Part shown: positions 21,564 through 29,016 of the stretch, one piece after another | How the letters are laid out: each line of letters begins with the position of its first letter | How positions within the stretch are numbered: position 1 is the first letter of the stretch | Origin: Microbacterium luticocti DSM 19459 | GTDB taxonomy: Bacteria > Actinomycetota > Actinomycetes > Actinomycetales > Microbacteriaceae | Direction: 5' to 3' | Assembly: GCF_000422405.1 (NCBI RefSeq) | Contig: NZ_AULS01000009.1 | Location: forward strand, 1-64,000 | Length of the DNA stretch: 64,000 nucleotides | Made by a program: the position numbers and the translations under genes | Notes under the pieces: model-generated | What the model was told of the DNA's origin: nothing | The model's input: only the letters and a program-made list of their open reading frames with translations | Databases searched by the model: none

Positions 21564-22435
21564 GAACCGGCGGCGTTCACGAGGGGCTTGTCGAGTGCGA
21601 GGTCTTCGAGCCCGTACTTGGCCAAGACCTTGCCGTACGTGCCGTCGGCGATGACCGCGGTCAATGCGGTGACCAGGGCGTCACGCAACTGGGTGTCGGA
21701 CTTGTCGACGGCGATGCCGTAGTACGAGGTGTCGCCCTGCAACGGCACCGCCGAGAACGCGTTGCCGGAGTCTGCGGTCTTCGCCAGGTACAGCAGCACC
21801 GGGGTGTTGCCGATGAACGCGTCGTACTTGCCGTTCTGCACCTGCAGGCGCGCGTCGGCGGCCGACGGGAACTGCTGGATGGTGATCGGTTTGTCACCGT
21901 CATCCGTGCACTTCTGCGAGGCGGCCTCGACCAGCTTGATCTGCACCGATCCGGCGACCGTCGACATGCTCAGACCGCACATGTCCGACAGGGCGGCCAG
22001 GTGATGCGGATTGCCGTGCTGGACCAGCAGGGTGTCGCCGGAGGCGAGGTAGTCGATGAAGTCGAACTGGGCCTCGCGCTCTTTCGTGTCGTTGATGACG
22101 TCGAAGATCGCGTCGATCTTGCCGGCCTTCAGGGCCGGCTGGAGGCCGGGGAACGCGTACTGGGTGAACTCCGCCTTCACGCCCAGGTGTTCGGCCATGG
22201 CCTGACCGAGGTCGTGGTTGACCCCGGTCTGCGTGGTGCCGTCCGATTCGAAGAAGGTCATCGGCGGCACGGTCAGCTCAGCGCCGAAGTCGATCTTGCC
22301 GGCCGATGCGATCGACGCCGGAAGATCCCCGGACGCACCGCCGGTGGTGGCGGGTGCCGGCGCGGTGCTGCTACAGGCGGTGAGAAGAAGGAGGGTTGCC
22401 GAGGCGGCGGCGATGCCGACCAGAGAGCGCTTCAT
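21560..22435 (-). CDS. ABC transporter substrate-binding lipoprotein, amino acid type
   Basis: 291 aa from the ATG at 22435, preceded by GAAAGG. The lipobox LLLTAC puts the lipidated Cys at residue 21. The solute-binding domain 3 pattern is visible (VNHDLGQAMAEHLGVKAEF, FDVINDTKEREAQFDFI, GIAVDKSDTQLRDALVTAL). It is the first gene of an operon that ends with the hydrolase. The ligand cannot be read from the sequence. Confidence 0.92.
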   Translation of the reverse strand: MKRSLVGIAAASATLLLLTACSSTAPAPATTGGASGDLPASIASAGKIDFGAELTVPPMTFFESDGTTQTGVNHDLGQAMAEHLGVKAEFTQYAFPGLQPALKAGKIDAIFDVINDTKEREAQFDFIDYLASGDTLLVQHGNPHHLAALSDMCGLSMSTVAGSVQIKLVEAASQKCTDDGDKPITIQQFPSAADARLQVQNGKYDAFIGNTPVLLYLAKTADSGNAFSAVPLQGDTSYYGIAVDKSDTQLRDALVTALTAVIADGTYGKVLAKYGLEDLALDKPLVNAAGS

Positions 22436-22452
22436 TGCGGTGCCTTTCGAGT

Positions 22453-22489
22453 TGTGCGCATAGCGCACAGAATGTGCGCTGCGTGCACA
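22453..22489. promoter_or_regulatory. Double operator between the importer operon and iclR-type gene
   Basis: A perfect dyad TGTGCGC-ATA-GCGCACA (22453-22469) is followed 20 bp later, on the same face of the helix, by the imperfect copy TGTGCGC-TGC-GTGCACA (22473-22489). They lie in the 124-bp divergent spacer, 18 bp before the binding-protein ATG. They are the likely binding sites of the adjacent IclR-type protein. Confidence 0.7.
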
Positions 22490-22502
22490 CAGTGTCACAC
22501 CG

Positions 22503-22508
22503 TAGGAT
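22503..22508 (+). promoter_or_regulatory. Possible -10 box of the IclR-type regulator
   Basis: TAGGAT fits the TANNNT form and would start transcription near 22515, 45 nt before the ATG. The double operator at 22453-22489 would cover its -35 region, allowing autoregulation. No clear -35 hexamer is seen. Confidence 0.35.
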
Positions 22509-22559
22509 CGAATCGTCAAGTGTTCCTTGCGCGGATCGCGCGATCGGGAGAGGTGCGCC

Positions 22560-23363
22560 ATGAGCGGGGAGCCGGAAGGCGGGGGCGGCCGGGACTTCAT
22601 CCAGTCGATCGATCGTGCGTTCGCGGTGCTTCGCTGCTTCAGCCTCGAGACGCCCGAGCCGACCCTCGGCGAGGTGGCCGAGCACGCCCGGCTCGACCGT
22701 GCGGCGGCAAGACGCTATCTGCTCACGCTGGAGCGGCTGGGCTATGTCGGCAAGCGGGGTTCGCGATTCCATCTGCGCCCCCGCATCCTCGAGCTGGGGT
22801 ACTCGTACCTGTCGTCCCTGTCGCTGCCGCGACTGGCGCAGCCGTTCCTGGTCGATCTGGCCACACGCTGTGAGGAATCTTGTTCTCTCACCGTGCTCGA
22901 CGGCACCGAGATCGCGTATGTGGCCGTGGCGAACGCGGTCCGGGGACTGTCGATCACGCTGACCGTGGGAAACCGGCTGCCGGCGTACTGCACGGCCGCG
23001 GGCCGTGCGCTGCTGTCGGGGCTCGGCGACGATGCCGTGCGCGAGGTGTTGACCGCAAGCGGGATGCGGGCGCACACCGCGACCACGGTGTGGGATGTCG
23101 ATGCCGTGCTCACGCGGGTGCGGGCGGCCCGCGAGCGCGGGTGGTGCGTGGTCGATCAGGAGCTCGAGGACGGTGTGCGGTCGGTGTCGGTGCCGGTGCA
23201 CGGGCGCGATGGCAGCGTTGTCGCGGCCGCGACCGTGAGCGTGCCGTCGTCGCGGATCTCGACCGAGGCGCTTGCCGGCGAGATCCGCGAGATGCTGCAG
23301 CAGACGGTCGCCCAGCTGGAGACCTCCACGCGGGACGCACCGGTACGGCCACCGGTCGGATGA
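22560..23363 (+). CDS. IclR-family transcriptional regulator
   Basis: 267 aa from the ATG at 22560, with GGGAGAGG 6-13 nt upstream. The N-terminal winged helix (TLGEVAEHARLDRAAARRYL, ERLGYVGKRGSRFHL) is followed by the IclR effector domain (LATRCEESCSLTVLDGTEI, LPAYCTAAGRALLSGL, GWCVVDQELEDGVRSVSVPV). It resembles PcaR/PobR-type members. It is divergent from the importer-hydrolase operon and presumably controls it. Confidence 0.92.
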   Translation: MSGEPEGGGGRDFIQSIDRAFAVLRCFSLETPEPTLGEVAEHARLDRAAARRYLLTLERLGYVGKRGSRFHLRPRILELGYSYLSSLSLPRLAQPFLVDLATRCEESCSLTVLDGTEIAYVAVANAVRGLSITLTVGNRLPAYCTAAGRALLSGLGDDAVREVLTASGMRAHTATTVWDVDAVLTRVRAARERGWCVVDQELEDGVRSVSVPVHGRDGSVVAAATVSVPSSRISTEALAGEIREMLQQTVAQLETSTRDAPVRPPVG

Positions 23364-23380
23364 GCATCGCGCCGGCCGCG

Positions 23381-23650
23381 GGCCGCGCTGGCGGGGGATG
23401 CGCGCGCCGCGCTGGCGGTGGGATGCGCGGGCCGCGCTGGCGGTGGGATGCGCGGGCTGTGTGAGCGGTGCGATGTGCGAGCGGTGGGAGCCGCGGGTCG
23501 CGCTGGCGGGGTGATGCGCGGGGCGCGCTGGCGGTGGGAGGCGCGGGCCGCGCTGGCGGTGGGACGCGCGGGCCGCGCTGGCGGTGGGATGCGCCGGCCG
23601 CGGGCCGCGCTGGCGGTGGGCTGCGCGCGCCGCGTTAGCGGTGGGATGCT
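23381..23650. repeat. Imperfect 24-25 bp tandem repeat (minisatellite)
   Basis: About ten degenerate copies of a unit like GCGCTGGCGGTGGGATGCGC. GCTGGCGG recurs at 23387, 23411, 23436, 23502, 23527, 23552, 23577 and 23609, so most spacings are 24-25 bp. It fills the 271-bp gap between two convergent genes and just enters the 3' end of the acyltransferase gene. No spacers of unique sequence are present, so it is not a CRISPR. Confidence 0.85.
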
Positions 23651-25554
23651 CGGGGCTCGGCCAGGTCGTATGCCCGCAGCGTCATCTGCTCGCGCGCGGC
23701 GGCCTGCTGCCGCTGCGCCTGGGTGATCGCGTCGGCGACGGTCTGCGCGTAGATCCGGCCCCCGGCGCCGCCCGGGTGGATCTGGTCGCCGGCCAGCAGG
23801 TCGACGTGCGGTGCGATGGCGCCGGCCCAGTCGGCGACGATGACGGTGGGATGCCCGGCGGCATACGCGTGCAGCGCCTTGTTCACGCCCGGGATCCACG
23901 ACCGCGGTGCGAACGCGGTGACCAGCACCAGCCGGCGGTGCGGCCCGAGCCGGTCGACGACCAGATCGAGTGAGCGCTTGTCGATCGACCCGTTCGTACC
24001 CAGGCCCAGCACCACATAGCGGCGCAGCGTGCCCTGCGCGGCGAGTCGGTCGACGATACCGGGAGCGGCATAGATCGACCGCGACACCTTCGCGTCGATG
24101 CGGATGCCGGGATACTTCTCCATCAGCGCGGGAGCCGACGCCAGCATCACCGAGTCGCCGATGGCGTCGATCTGTCGACCGTCGACCGCGGCCGGCGCCT
24201 GGGGGAGCGCAGAGTCGGGCGACGAGGCATCCTCGGCCACCAGCGGGGGGCGCGGACCCGTGGGCTGTGCCAGCGCCGTGCGGCCCTGCTGCACGACGGC
24301 CTGCCCGGACGAGGTGGCGGGCGCCGTCGCGATGCCCGCAGTGGTGCCGGCCACCACCACGATCGAGGCCAGCAGCACCCCGAGCGCCGGAAAGAACGTG
24401 CGCGGCGGCCCGACCAGGTGGTCGCGGCAGCGGCCCAGCGCGCCTCGGAAGCCGAGCCGGCGCACCGGCTGCTCGACGAACCGGTACGACACGGTCGCGC
24501 AGATCGCGGTGAGCACCAGCGCCACCGACCCCACCCACGGCGGGATGGTGTCGGCACCGGCCGTCACGCCCGCCATCGCCGACACGAGCACGAGCAGCGG
24601 CCAGTGCCACAGGTAGATGCCGTACGAGCGGTCTCCGATCCAGCGCAACGGCGTGGCATCCAACACCGGCCCCAGCCACGAACCGGGCAGCACGCCGCAG
24701 ACGATGGCCACGGCAGAGGCGACGCTGGCCGCGGCGAGTGTGCCCGGGAACGTCGCGACGTCGTTGTGCTCGGGCAGCAGCGCCAGCGCGAACAGAGCGA
24801 GCACCGCCACCGATCCGGTGACCGCACCGGCGATGCGGGCGCCCGGATGCCGCAGCCAGGCCGGCGGGCTCACCAGCACGCGCTGCAGCCCGACCGCCAG
24901 TGCCACGCCCAGCAGCAGCCCGAACGCATGCGTGTCGGTGCCGAAGTAGGCGCGGGTCAGGCCGCCGCCGGCGGCGACAACCTGTGCCATCCAGAGCGCC
25001 GATGCCACCGCGGCGACCAGGGCGAGAGCGGCCCGGCCCCAGCGGCGCGGGATGAGCAGCAGCAGCGGAAGGATGAGCGGCCACAGCCAGTAGAACTGCT
25101 CTTCGACGGCGAGCGACCACAGGTTGCGCAGCAGCTCGGGGGTGTCGGCCGAGAAGTAGTCACCGCCCCCGGCGACCGAGATCCAGTTGTAGCTGAACGT
25201 GGCCGCGCCCAGCACCTGCCAGCCCAGGCGCACCAGCACGTCGCCGCCGACGAGCCATGCCCAGGTGGCGCACACGGTGACCACCAGGGCGAGAGCGGGC
25301 AGCAGTCGGCGCGCCCGGCGGCGCCAGAAGTCGACCAGCGCGATGCGCCCGGTGCGCTCCCGCTCGCGCAGCAGCAGCGAGGTGATCAGGAATCCGCTGA
25401 TCACGAAGAACACGTCGACGCCGATGAAACCGGAGTGCAGCCACCAGCCGGGGAACAGGTGGTAGACCACGACGAGCACGACGGCGACCGCTCGGAGCCC
25501 GTCCAGACCCGCGAAGCGGGAGTGCGGGAGCGTGGCGGAAGAAGGCGGTGTCAT
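23635..25554 (-). CDS. Acyltransferase 3 (OafA/YrhL) with C-terminal SGNH domain
   Basis: 639 aa. Residues 10-370 form a membrane acyltransferase domain, starting with FAGLDGLRAVAVVLVVVYH and including the catalytic-His region SLAVEEQFYWLWPLI. The rest is an extracytoplasmic SGNH/GDSL-like domain with block I AIGDSVMLAS, block III LGLGTNGSID and block V DQIHPGGAG. Family members O-acetylate surface polysaccharide or peptidoglycan. It is a single gene, divergent from truA. The target polymer is unknown. Confidence 0.9.
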   Translation of the reverse strand: MTPPSSATLPHSRFAGLDGLRAVAVVLVVVYHLFPGWWLHSGFIGVDVFFVISGFLITSLLLRERERTGRIALVDFWRRRARRLLPALALVVTVCATWAWLVGGDVLVRLGWQVLGAATFSYNWISVAGGGDYFSADTPELLRNLWSLAVEEQFYWLWPLILPLLLLIPRRWGRAALALVAAVASALWMAQVVAAGGGLTRAYFGTDTHAFGLLLGVALAVGLQRVLVSPPAWLRHPGARIAGAVTGSVAVLALFALALLPEHNDVATFPGTLAAASVASAVAIVCGVLPGSWLGPVLDATPLRWIGDRSYGIYLWHWPLLVLVSAMAGVTAGADTIPPWVGSVALVLTAICATVSYRFVEQPVRRLGFRGALGRCRDHLVGPPRTFFPALGVLLASIVVVAGTTAGIATAPATSSGQAVVQQGRTALAQPTGPRPPLVAEDASSPDSALPQAPAAVDGRQIDAIGDSVMLASAPALMEKYPGIRIDAKVSRSIYAAPGIVDRLAAQGTLRRYVVLGLGTNGSIDKRSLDLVVDRLGPHRRLVLVTAFAPRSWIPGVNKALHAYAAGHPTVIVADWAGAIAPHVDLLAGDQIHPGGAGGRIYAQTVADAITQAQRQQAAAREQMTLRAYDLAEPRASHR

Positions 25555-25667
25555 CGGTGGGGCAGGGCTGATCCGGGTCGAGCCGATCGGGGCGATCCGT
25601 GAGGCGGGATCAGGGTTCGATTCTACGGTGGACGCCTGAGTGTTCCGGGCGGCGCGAGGGCGAAATG

Positions 25668-25673
25668 TAGGGT
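25668..25673 (+). promoter_or_regulatory. Probable -10 box of truA, leaderless transcript
   Basis: TAGGGT is followed by six bases and then the GTG start at 25680, so transcription would begin at or within a base of the start codon. No separate Shine-Dalgarno site is needed. Several other genes in the window have the same arrangement. Confidence 0.5.
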
Positions 25674-25679
25674 GAAGGC

Positions 25680-26525
25680 GTGCGCATCCGCCTCGACATC
25701 GCCTACGACGGAACCCACTTCCGCGGATGGGCGCGCCAGCCCGGGCTGCGCACCGTGCAGGGCACCCTCGAGCAGGCGTTGGGGCGCATCCTCGGCGGCG
25801 AACCGCGGCTGGTGGTCGCCGGGCGCACGGATGCCGGTGTGCACGCGCGTGGTCAGGTGGCGCACCTCGACCTGGACGACGGGCAGCGCGAGCGCCTGTT
25901 CACGCGCACGCGCCGGGATGCGGCATCCGACCCGGTGGATCGGCTCGCGCACCGGGTGCGCGGGGTGCTGGGCGCCTATGCCGACGTGACCGTGCACCGC
26001 ACCTGCGTCGCGCCGGCCGGGTTCGACGCCCGGTTCTCGGCGGTGTGGCGCCGGTACGAGTATCGCGTCGCCGATCAGGTGACCGGCTACGACCCGCTCG
26101 CGCGGGCGTACACCACGACGGTGCATGCGCGGCTCGACGTTCAGACGATGGATGCCGCGGCCCGGTCGTTGATCGGGTTGCATGACTTCGCCGCGTACTG
26201 CAAGCCGCGCGACGAGGCGACCACGATCCGCACGCTGCTCGAGTTCGGGTGGCACCGCGACGCCGACGGCGTGCTCGTCGCCGCCGTGCAGGCCGATGCG
26301 TTCTGCCATTCCATGGTGCGCGCACTGGTGGGCGCGTGCGTCGCGGTCGGCGAAGGGCGGCTGGCGGTGGAAGATGTCGCCGCGCTGCGCGACGCCGGCC
26401 GGCGCACGAGCGCCTTCCCGGTGCTCGCGGCGCGGGGGCTCACGCTGGTCGAGGTGGGATACCCCGCCGACGACCTGCTCGCCGCCCGCGCCGAGCAGAC
26501 CCGCGCCCGCCGCGACCGGGGCTAG
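25680..26525 (+). CDS. truA: tRNA pseudouridine(38-40) synthase
   Basis: 281 aa. The start is GTG; the protein opens MRIRLDIAYDGTHFRGWARQ. GRTDAGVHARGQVAHLD carries the catalytic Asp, and RRYEYRV, CHSMVRALVGACVAVGEGR complete the family pattern. It isomerises U38-40 in tRNA anticodon stems. In actinobacteria truA normally follows rplQ; here 6.7 kb of other genes separate them. Its last codons are duplicated near 27433. Confidence 0.96.
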   Translation: MRIRLDIAYDGTHFRGWARQPGLRTVQGTLEQALGRILGGEPRLVVAGRTDAGVHARGQVAHLDLDDGQRERLFTRTRRDAASDPVDRLAHRVRGVLGAYADVTVHRTCVAPAGFDARFSAVWRRYEYRVADQVTGYDPLARAYTTTVHARLDVQTMDAAARSLIGLHDFAAYCKPRDEATTIRTLLEFGWHRDADGVLVAAVQADAFCHSMVRALVGACVAVGEGRLAVEDVAALRDAGRRTSAFPVLAARGLTLVEVGYPADDLLAARAEQTRARRDRG

Positions 26526-26574
26526 CCGGGGCGCGCCTACCGCACCCGCGAACAGCGCGCGGCCGTGGCATCCC

Positions 26575-26660
26575 GTGCACAACGGCGGAGATTTTCGTCG
26601 ACACGCCGTGTTCGCGGCGGTTTCGGCGGCGTGTCGAGCAAAATCCCCGCAGTTGTGAAC
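26575..26660. repeat. 86-bp palindromic repeat, copy A
   Basis: It starts GTGCACAACGGCGGAGATTT and ends GTTGTGAAC; 34-base arms flank an 18-base centre. It lies 50 bp after truA. Copy B follows with a repeat period of 152 bp, so flanking sequence is repeated too. Confidence 0.9.
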
Positions 26661-26726
26661 GCCGTAGCGGCGGCTGGGCCCTGACCCGCGGTCAACCCGT
26701 GGTCGTGCGCCGGCTCGCGGCATCCC

Positions 26727-26812
26727 GTGCACAACGGCGGAGATTTTCGTCGACACGCCGTGTTCGCGGCGGTTTCGGCGGCGTGTCGGGCAAAATCCCC
26801 GCAGTTGTGCAC
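26727..26812. repeat. 86-bp palindromic repeat, copy B
   Basis: Best-formed copy: the two 34-base arms match at 29 positions and both ends read GTGCAC. The centre is TGTTCGCGGCGGTTTCGG. Almost identical to copies A and C. Confidence 0.9.
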
Positions 26813-26908
26813 GGCGTAGCGGCGGCTGGGCCCCGACCCGCGGTCATGCGCCGGCTCTCGGCACGCAGGCACGGCCGGTGCGCGAAGGGAGGGAGGACGC
26901 CTGGGGGC

Positions 26909-27220
26909 CTAGAGTCGGGCCTGCTCGGTGGCGAGCTTGCGGTTGCGATGCACGCTCACGGCGACGGCGATCGCGCCACCGGTGAGCATGATGCCGCCGG
27001 CGGCGATCCAGATCGTGAGCAGCCGTGACGCGGCAGGATCGATGGCCGGCTGTGTGTCGGTGCTGCTTCCGTCGCCCGCGATCGGTGCGGTGCCGTCGGC
27101 GGTCACCGTGATCGATGGTGGAGCAAGCTCGTCGGCCATGGCCGCAGCGGGCATGGCGAATGCCGCGGCCCCGATCACCGCCGAAACAACACCAGCACCG
27201 ATTTTCACACCAGTACGCAC
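26909..27220 (-). CDS. Small secreted, C-terminally membrane-anchored protein, unknown function
   Basis: 103 aa from the GTG at 27220; AGGAG lies 6 nt before it, which fixes the start. It has a signal peptide (about residues 1-29, ending in AMPAAAMADE), a short Ser/Thr/Asp-rich segment, one membrane helix (LTIWIAAGGIMLTGGAIAV) and a basic tail VHRNRK. There is no LPXTG motif. It lies alone between palindromic repeats B and C. I do not recognise the family. Confidence 0.7.
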   Translation of the reverse strand: MRTGVKIGAGVVSAVIGAAAFAMPAAAMADELAPPSITVTADGTAPIAGDGSSTDTQPAIDPAASRLLTIWIAAGGIMLTGGAIAVAVSVHRNRKLATEQARL

Positions 27221-27429
27221 CAGCAACTCCTGTCCCCGCTCTGCGCGCACAACGCCCCCACGCTGCACGCGACTGTCTGATTCTATGGGGTTACGCGCGT
27301 AATTCCAACCCTCAGCGATCATGTGCGCTCGTGCGCATGCTGGGGCGCCGCCGTGCGCTTCGTGCAGTCGATTCCGCAGTTGCTGGGTCTCGCCCAAGCC
27401 GCGTGACGTCGTAGACCGGCGACGGACCC

Positions 27430-27498
27430 ACGCCCGCCGCGACCGGGGCTAGCCGGGACGCGCCCACCGCCCCGGGAGCAGCGCGCGGCCGCGGCATC
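27430..27498 (+). repeat. Duplicated 3' end of truA and flank
   Basis: About 69-78 bases match the end of truA and the sequence after it (26503-26580), including the last codons and stop (GCCCGCCGCGACCGGGGCTAG). The match continues without a break into palindromic repeat C. It therefore records a segmental duplication of the truA tail plus repeat. Confidence 0.85.
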
Positions 27499-27584
27499 CC
27501 GTGCACAACGGCGGAGATTTTCGTCGACACGCCGTGTTCGCGGCGGTTTCGGCGGCGTGTCGGGCAAAATCCCCGCAGTTGTGT
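27499..27584. repeat. 86-bp palindromic repeat, copy C
   Basis: Same 86-bp unit as copies A and B, with GTGCAC at the left end and GTAC at the right. Upstream flank also matches the flank of copy A. Lies between the small anchored protein and the N-glycan locus. Confidence 0.9.
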
Positions 27585-27682
27585 ACGCCGTAGTGGCGGT
27601 GTGCACGGCGTCGCGGCGGTTGGGCCTTGGCCCGCCGTCAGCCCGCGGTCCTGCGCCGGCTCCCGGATCGGCGCTGACGGCG

Positions 27683-27733
27683 CGGCCGGTGGGCGACGGC
27701 AGGGCGGATGCCCGTGCTCTCGCCCACCGGCCG
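27683..27733 (-). terminator. Hairpin after the glycan operon
   Basis: A perfect 14-bp stem (27683-27696 with 27720-27733; CGGCCGGTGGGCGA and its complement) lies 18 bp beyond the stop of the endoglycosidase gene. There is no strong T-run on the minus strand. Probably ends or stabilises the long operon mRNA. Confidence 0.55.
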
Positions 27734-27750
27734 TCTTTCGCGGGGGCCGG

Positions 27751-29016
27751 TCAGCGGCAGGCGGGCACGCGGTACGGCTCGAGAAGGTCGAGCACGCCGT
27801 CGGGCCCGTCCACCCGCACGGTCACGGTGCCGTCGGCGGTCGCGCCGTGCCGGGCGTGCTGCACGAGAACACGGCTCTGGCCGGCACCGAGGTGCGGGAA
27901 CGACCGGCTGCCCAACGACGAGGTGACCGTGACATCCAGCTTCGCCCGCTCGGCACTGGCCACGCGGGTCTTGAGCTTCACCGAGTGGCCGGTGCAGGTC
28001 GCCTGCGTCGACACCGACACGTCGTACCACGGCGCCTTGTAGGCGGTGGCGTGTCCGGTCAGCGGCTCGGTGATCGCCGACAGGTAGTCGGAGTGGTCGC
28101 CGGCGGTGAGGTTGTAGGTGACATACACGCCGTAGCCCTCGTCGACCGTGCGCTGCGCCAGCGCCGCCGACGCGCTCTGCGGGGTGGCGGTGAGATCGAC
28201 GGCCGCAGCGCCGAACTGGGCGCGGCTCATGTCGGGCAGCTGCGGCGGCAGCCACGCGCCGTAGTACGGGTTCCACGCGTAGTCCAGGTCTGCCGCGGCA
28301 CCGGTGCCCGCCCAGTCGGTGGTCTGGTACGCCGGTCCGATGTCGTACAGCGTGATCAGCTTGTCGGGCCCGAGTCGGTCGCGCAACGCGTCCAGCAGAT
28401 AGGCGAACGACGTGCCGTTCGGCTGCGCCGTGCCGTTCTTGCCGTACTCGGCCCACTCGTCGTCGAAGTCGATGCCGTCGAGCCCGTAGGTGTGCACGGC
28501 GTCGGCGAGCTGGTCGGCGAACGCCGCAGCATCCGCCTGCGAGGTGAAGTTCGCAAAGCCCGCGCCCTGGTGGTTGCCCAGCACCGACAGCAGCACCTTC
28601 GTGCCGTGCTTCTGCAGCGGCCGGATCTGGTGCTCGGCGTCGTCCAGGGTCTCGGTGACGCGGTCGTTGAACGAGAGGTACGCCGCGTGCGTCGTCGTGT
28701 CGTAGTTGATGTTCGCGGCGAAGATCATCGCCATGTCGAACACCGGCCGGGTCGTGCCGGCGAGCGTGTAGTCGGCGACGTTCGCCATGTCGTTGCTGTT
28801 CACCTCGACGTACACGACGCGCTTCGGGTCGGTCGATCCGGGCGCGGGGGTCGGGTCGTGGTGCCCGTGCGCGGCGACCGATCCGGCCGTCGAGGCGGCG
28901 GCCGGATCGGTGGTGGCCGAGGCGGCGGCCGGAGCGCCGAGTGCGGCGACCGCGATGCTCACTGCGGCCACGGCGGCGAACCGCCACCGGTGCTGCGGGC
29001 TGGGGAGGGTGGTCAT
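27751..29016 (-). CDS. Secreted endo-beta-N-acetylglucosaminidase (EndoH type, GH18)
   Basis: 421 aa. It has an Ala-rich signal peptide (about 1-35), an EndoH-like TIM barrel (about 65-335) and a C-terminal beta domain (about 340-421) with the only two cysteines. LSVLGNHQGAGFANF and GLDGIDFDDEWAEYG are nearly EndoH itself; E187 of the D-G-I-D-F-D-D-E motif is the expected catalytic acid. EndoH cuts between the two core GlcNAc residues of high-mannose N-glycans. Its ATG overlaps the stop of the GH92 gene, so it is the last gene of the importer operon. Confidence 0.93.
   Translation of the reverse strand: MTTLPSPQHRWRFAAVAAVSIAVAALGAPAAASATTDPAAASTAGSVAAHGHHDPTPAPGSTDPKRVVYVEVNSNDMANVADYTLAGTTRPVFDMAMIFAANINYDTTTHAAYLSFNDRVTETLDDAEHQIRPLQKHGTKVLLSVLGNHQGAGFANFTSQADAAAFADQLADAVHTYGLDGIDFDDEWAEYGKNGTAQPNGTSFAYLLDALRDRLGPDKLITLYDIGPAYQTTDWAGTGAAADLDYAWNPYYGAWLPPQLPDMSRAQFGAAAVDLTATPQSASAALAQRTVDEGYGVYVTYNLTAGDHSDYLSAITEPLTGHATAYKAPWYDVSVSTQATCTGHSVKLKTRVASAERAKLDVTVTSSLGSRSFPHLGAGQSRVLVQHARHGATADGTVTVRVDGPDGVLDLLEPYRVPACR

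Noticed and set aside
23381..23650. CRISPR array
   Set aside because: The tandem copies abut without unique spacers, are degenerate, and no cas genes are present.
26537..26872. Small proteins encoded in the palindromic repeats
   Set aside because: Different frames in each copy, low-complexity translation and no ribosome-binding site; the DNA palindrome explains the sequence.
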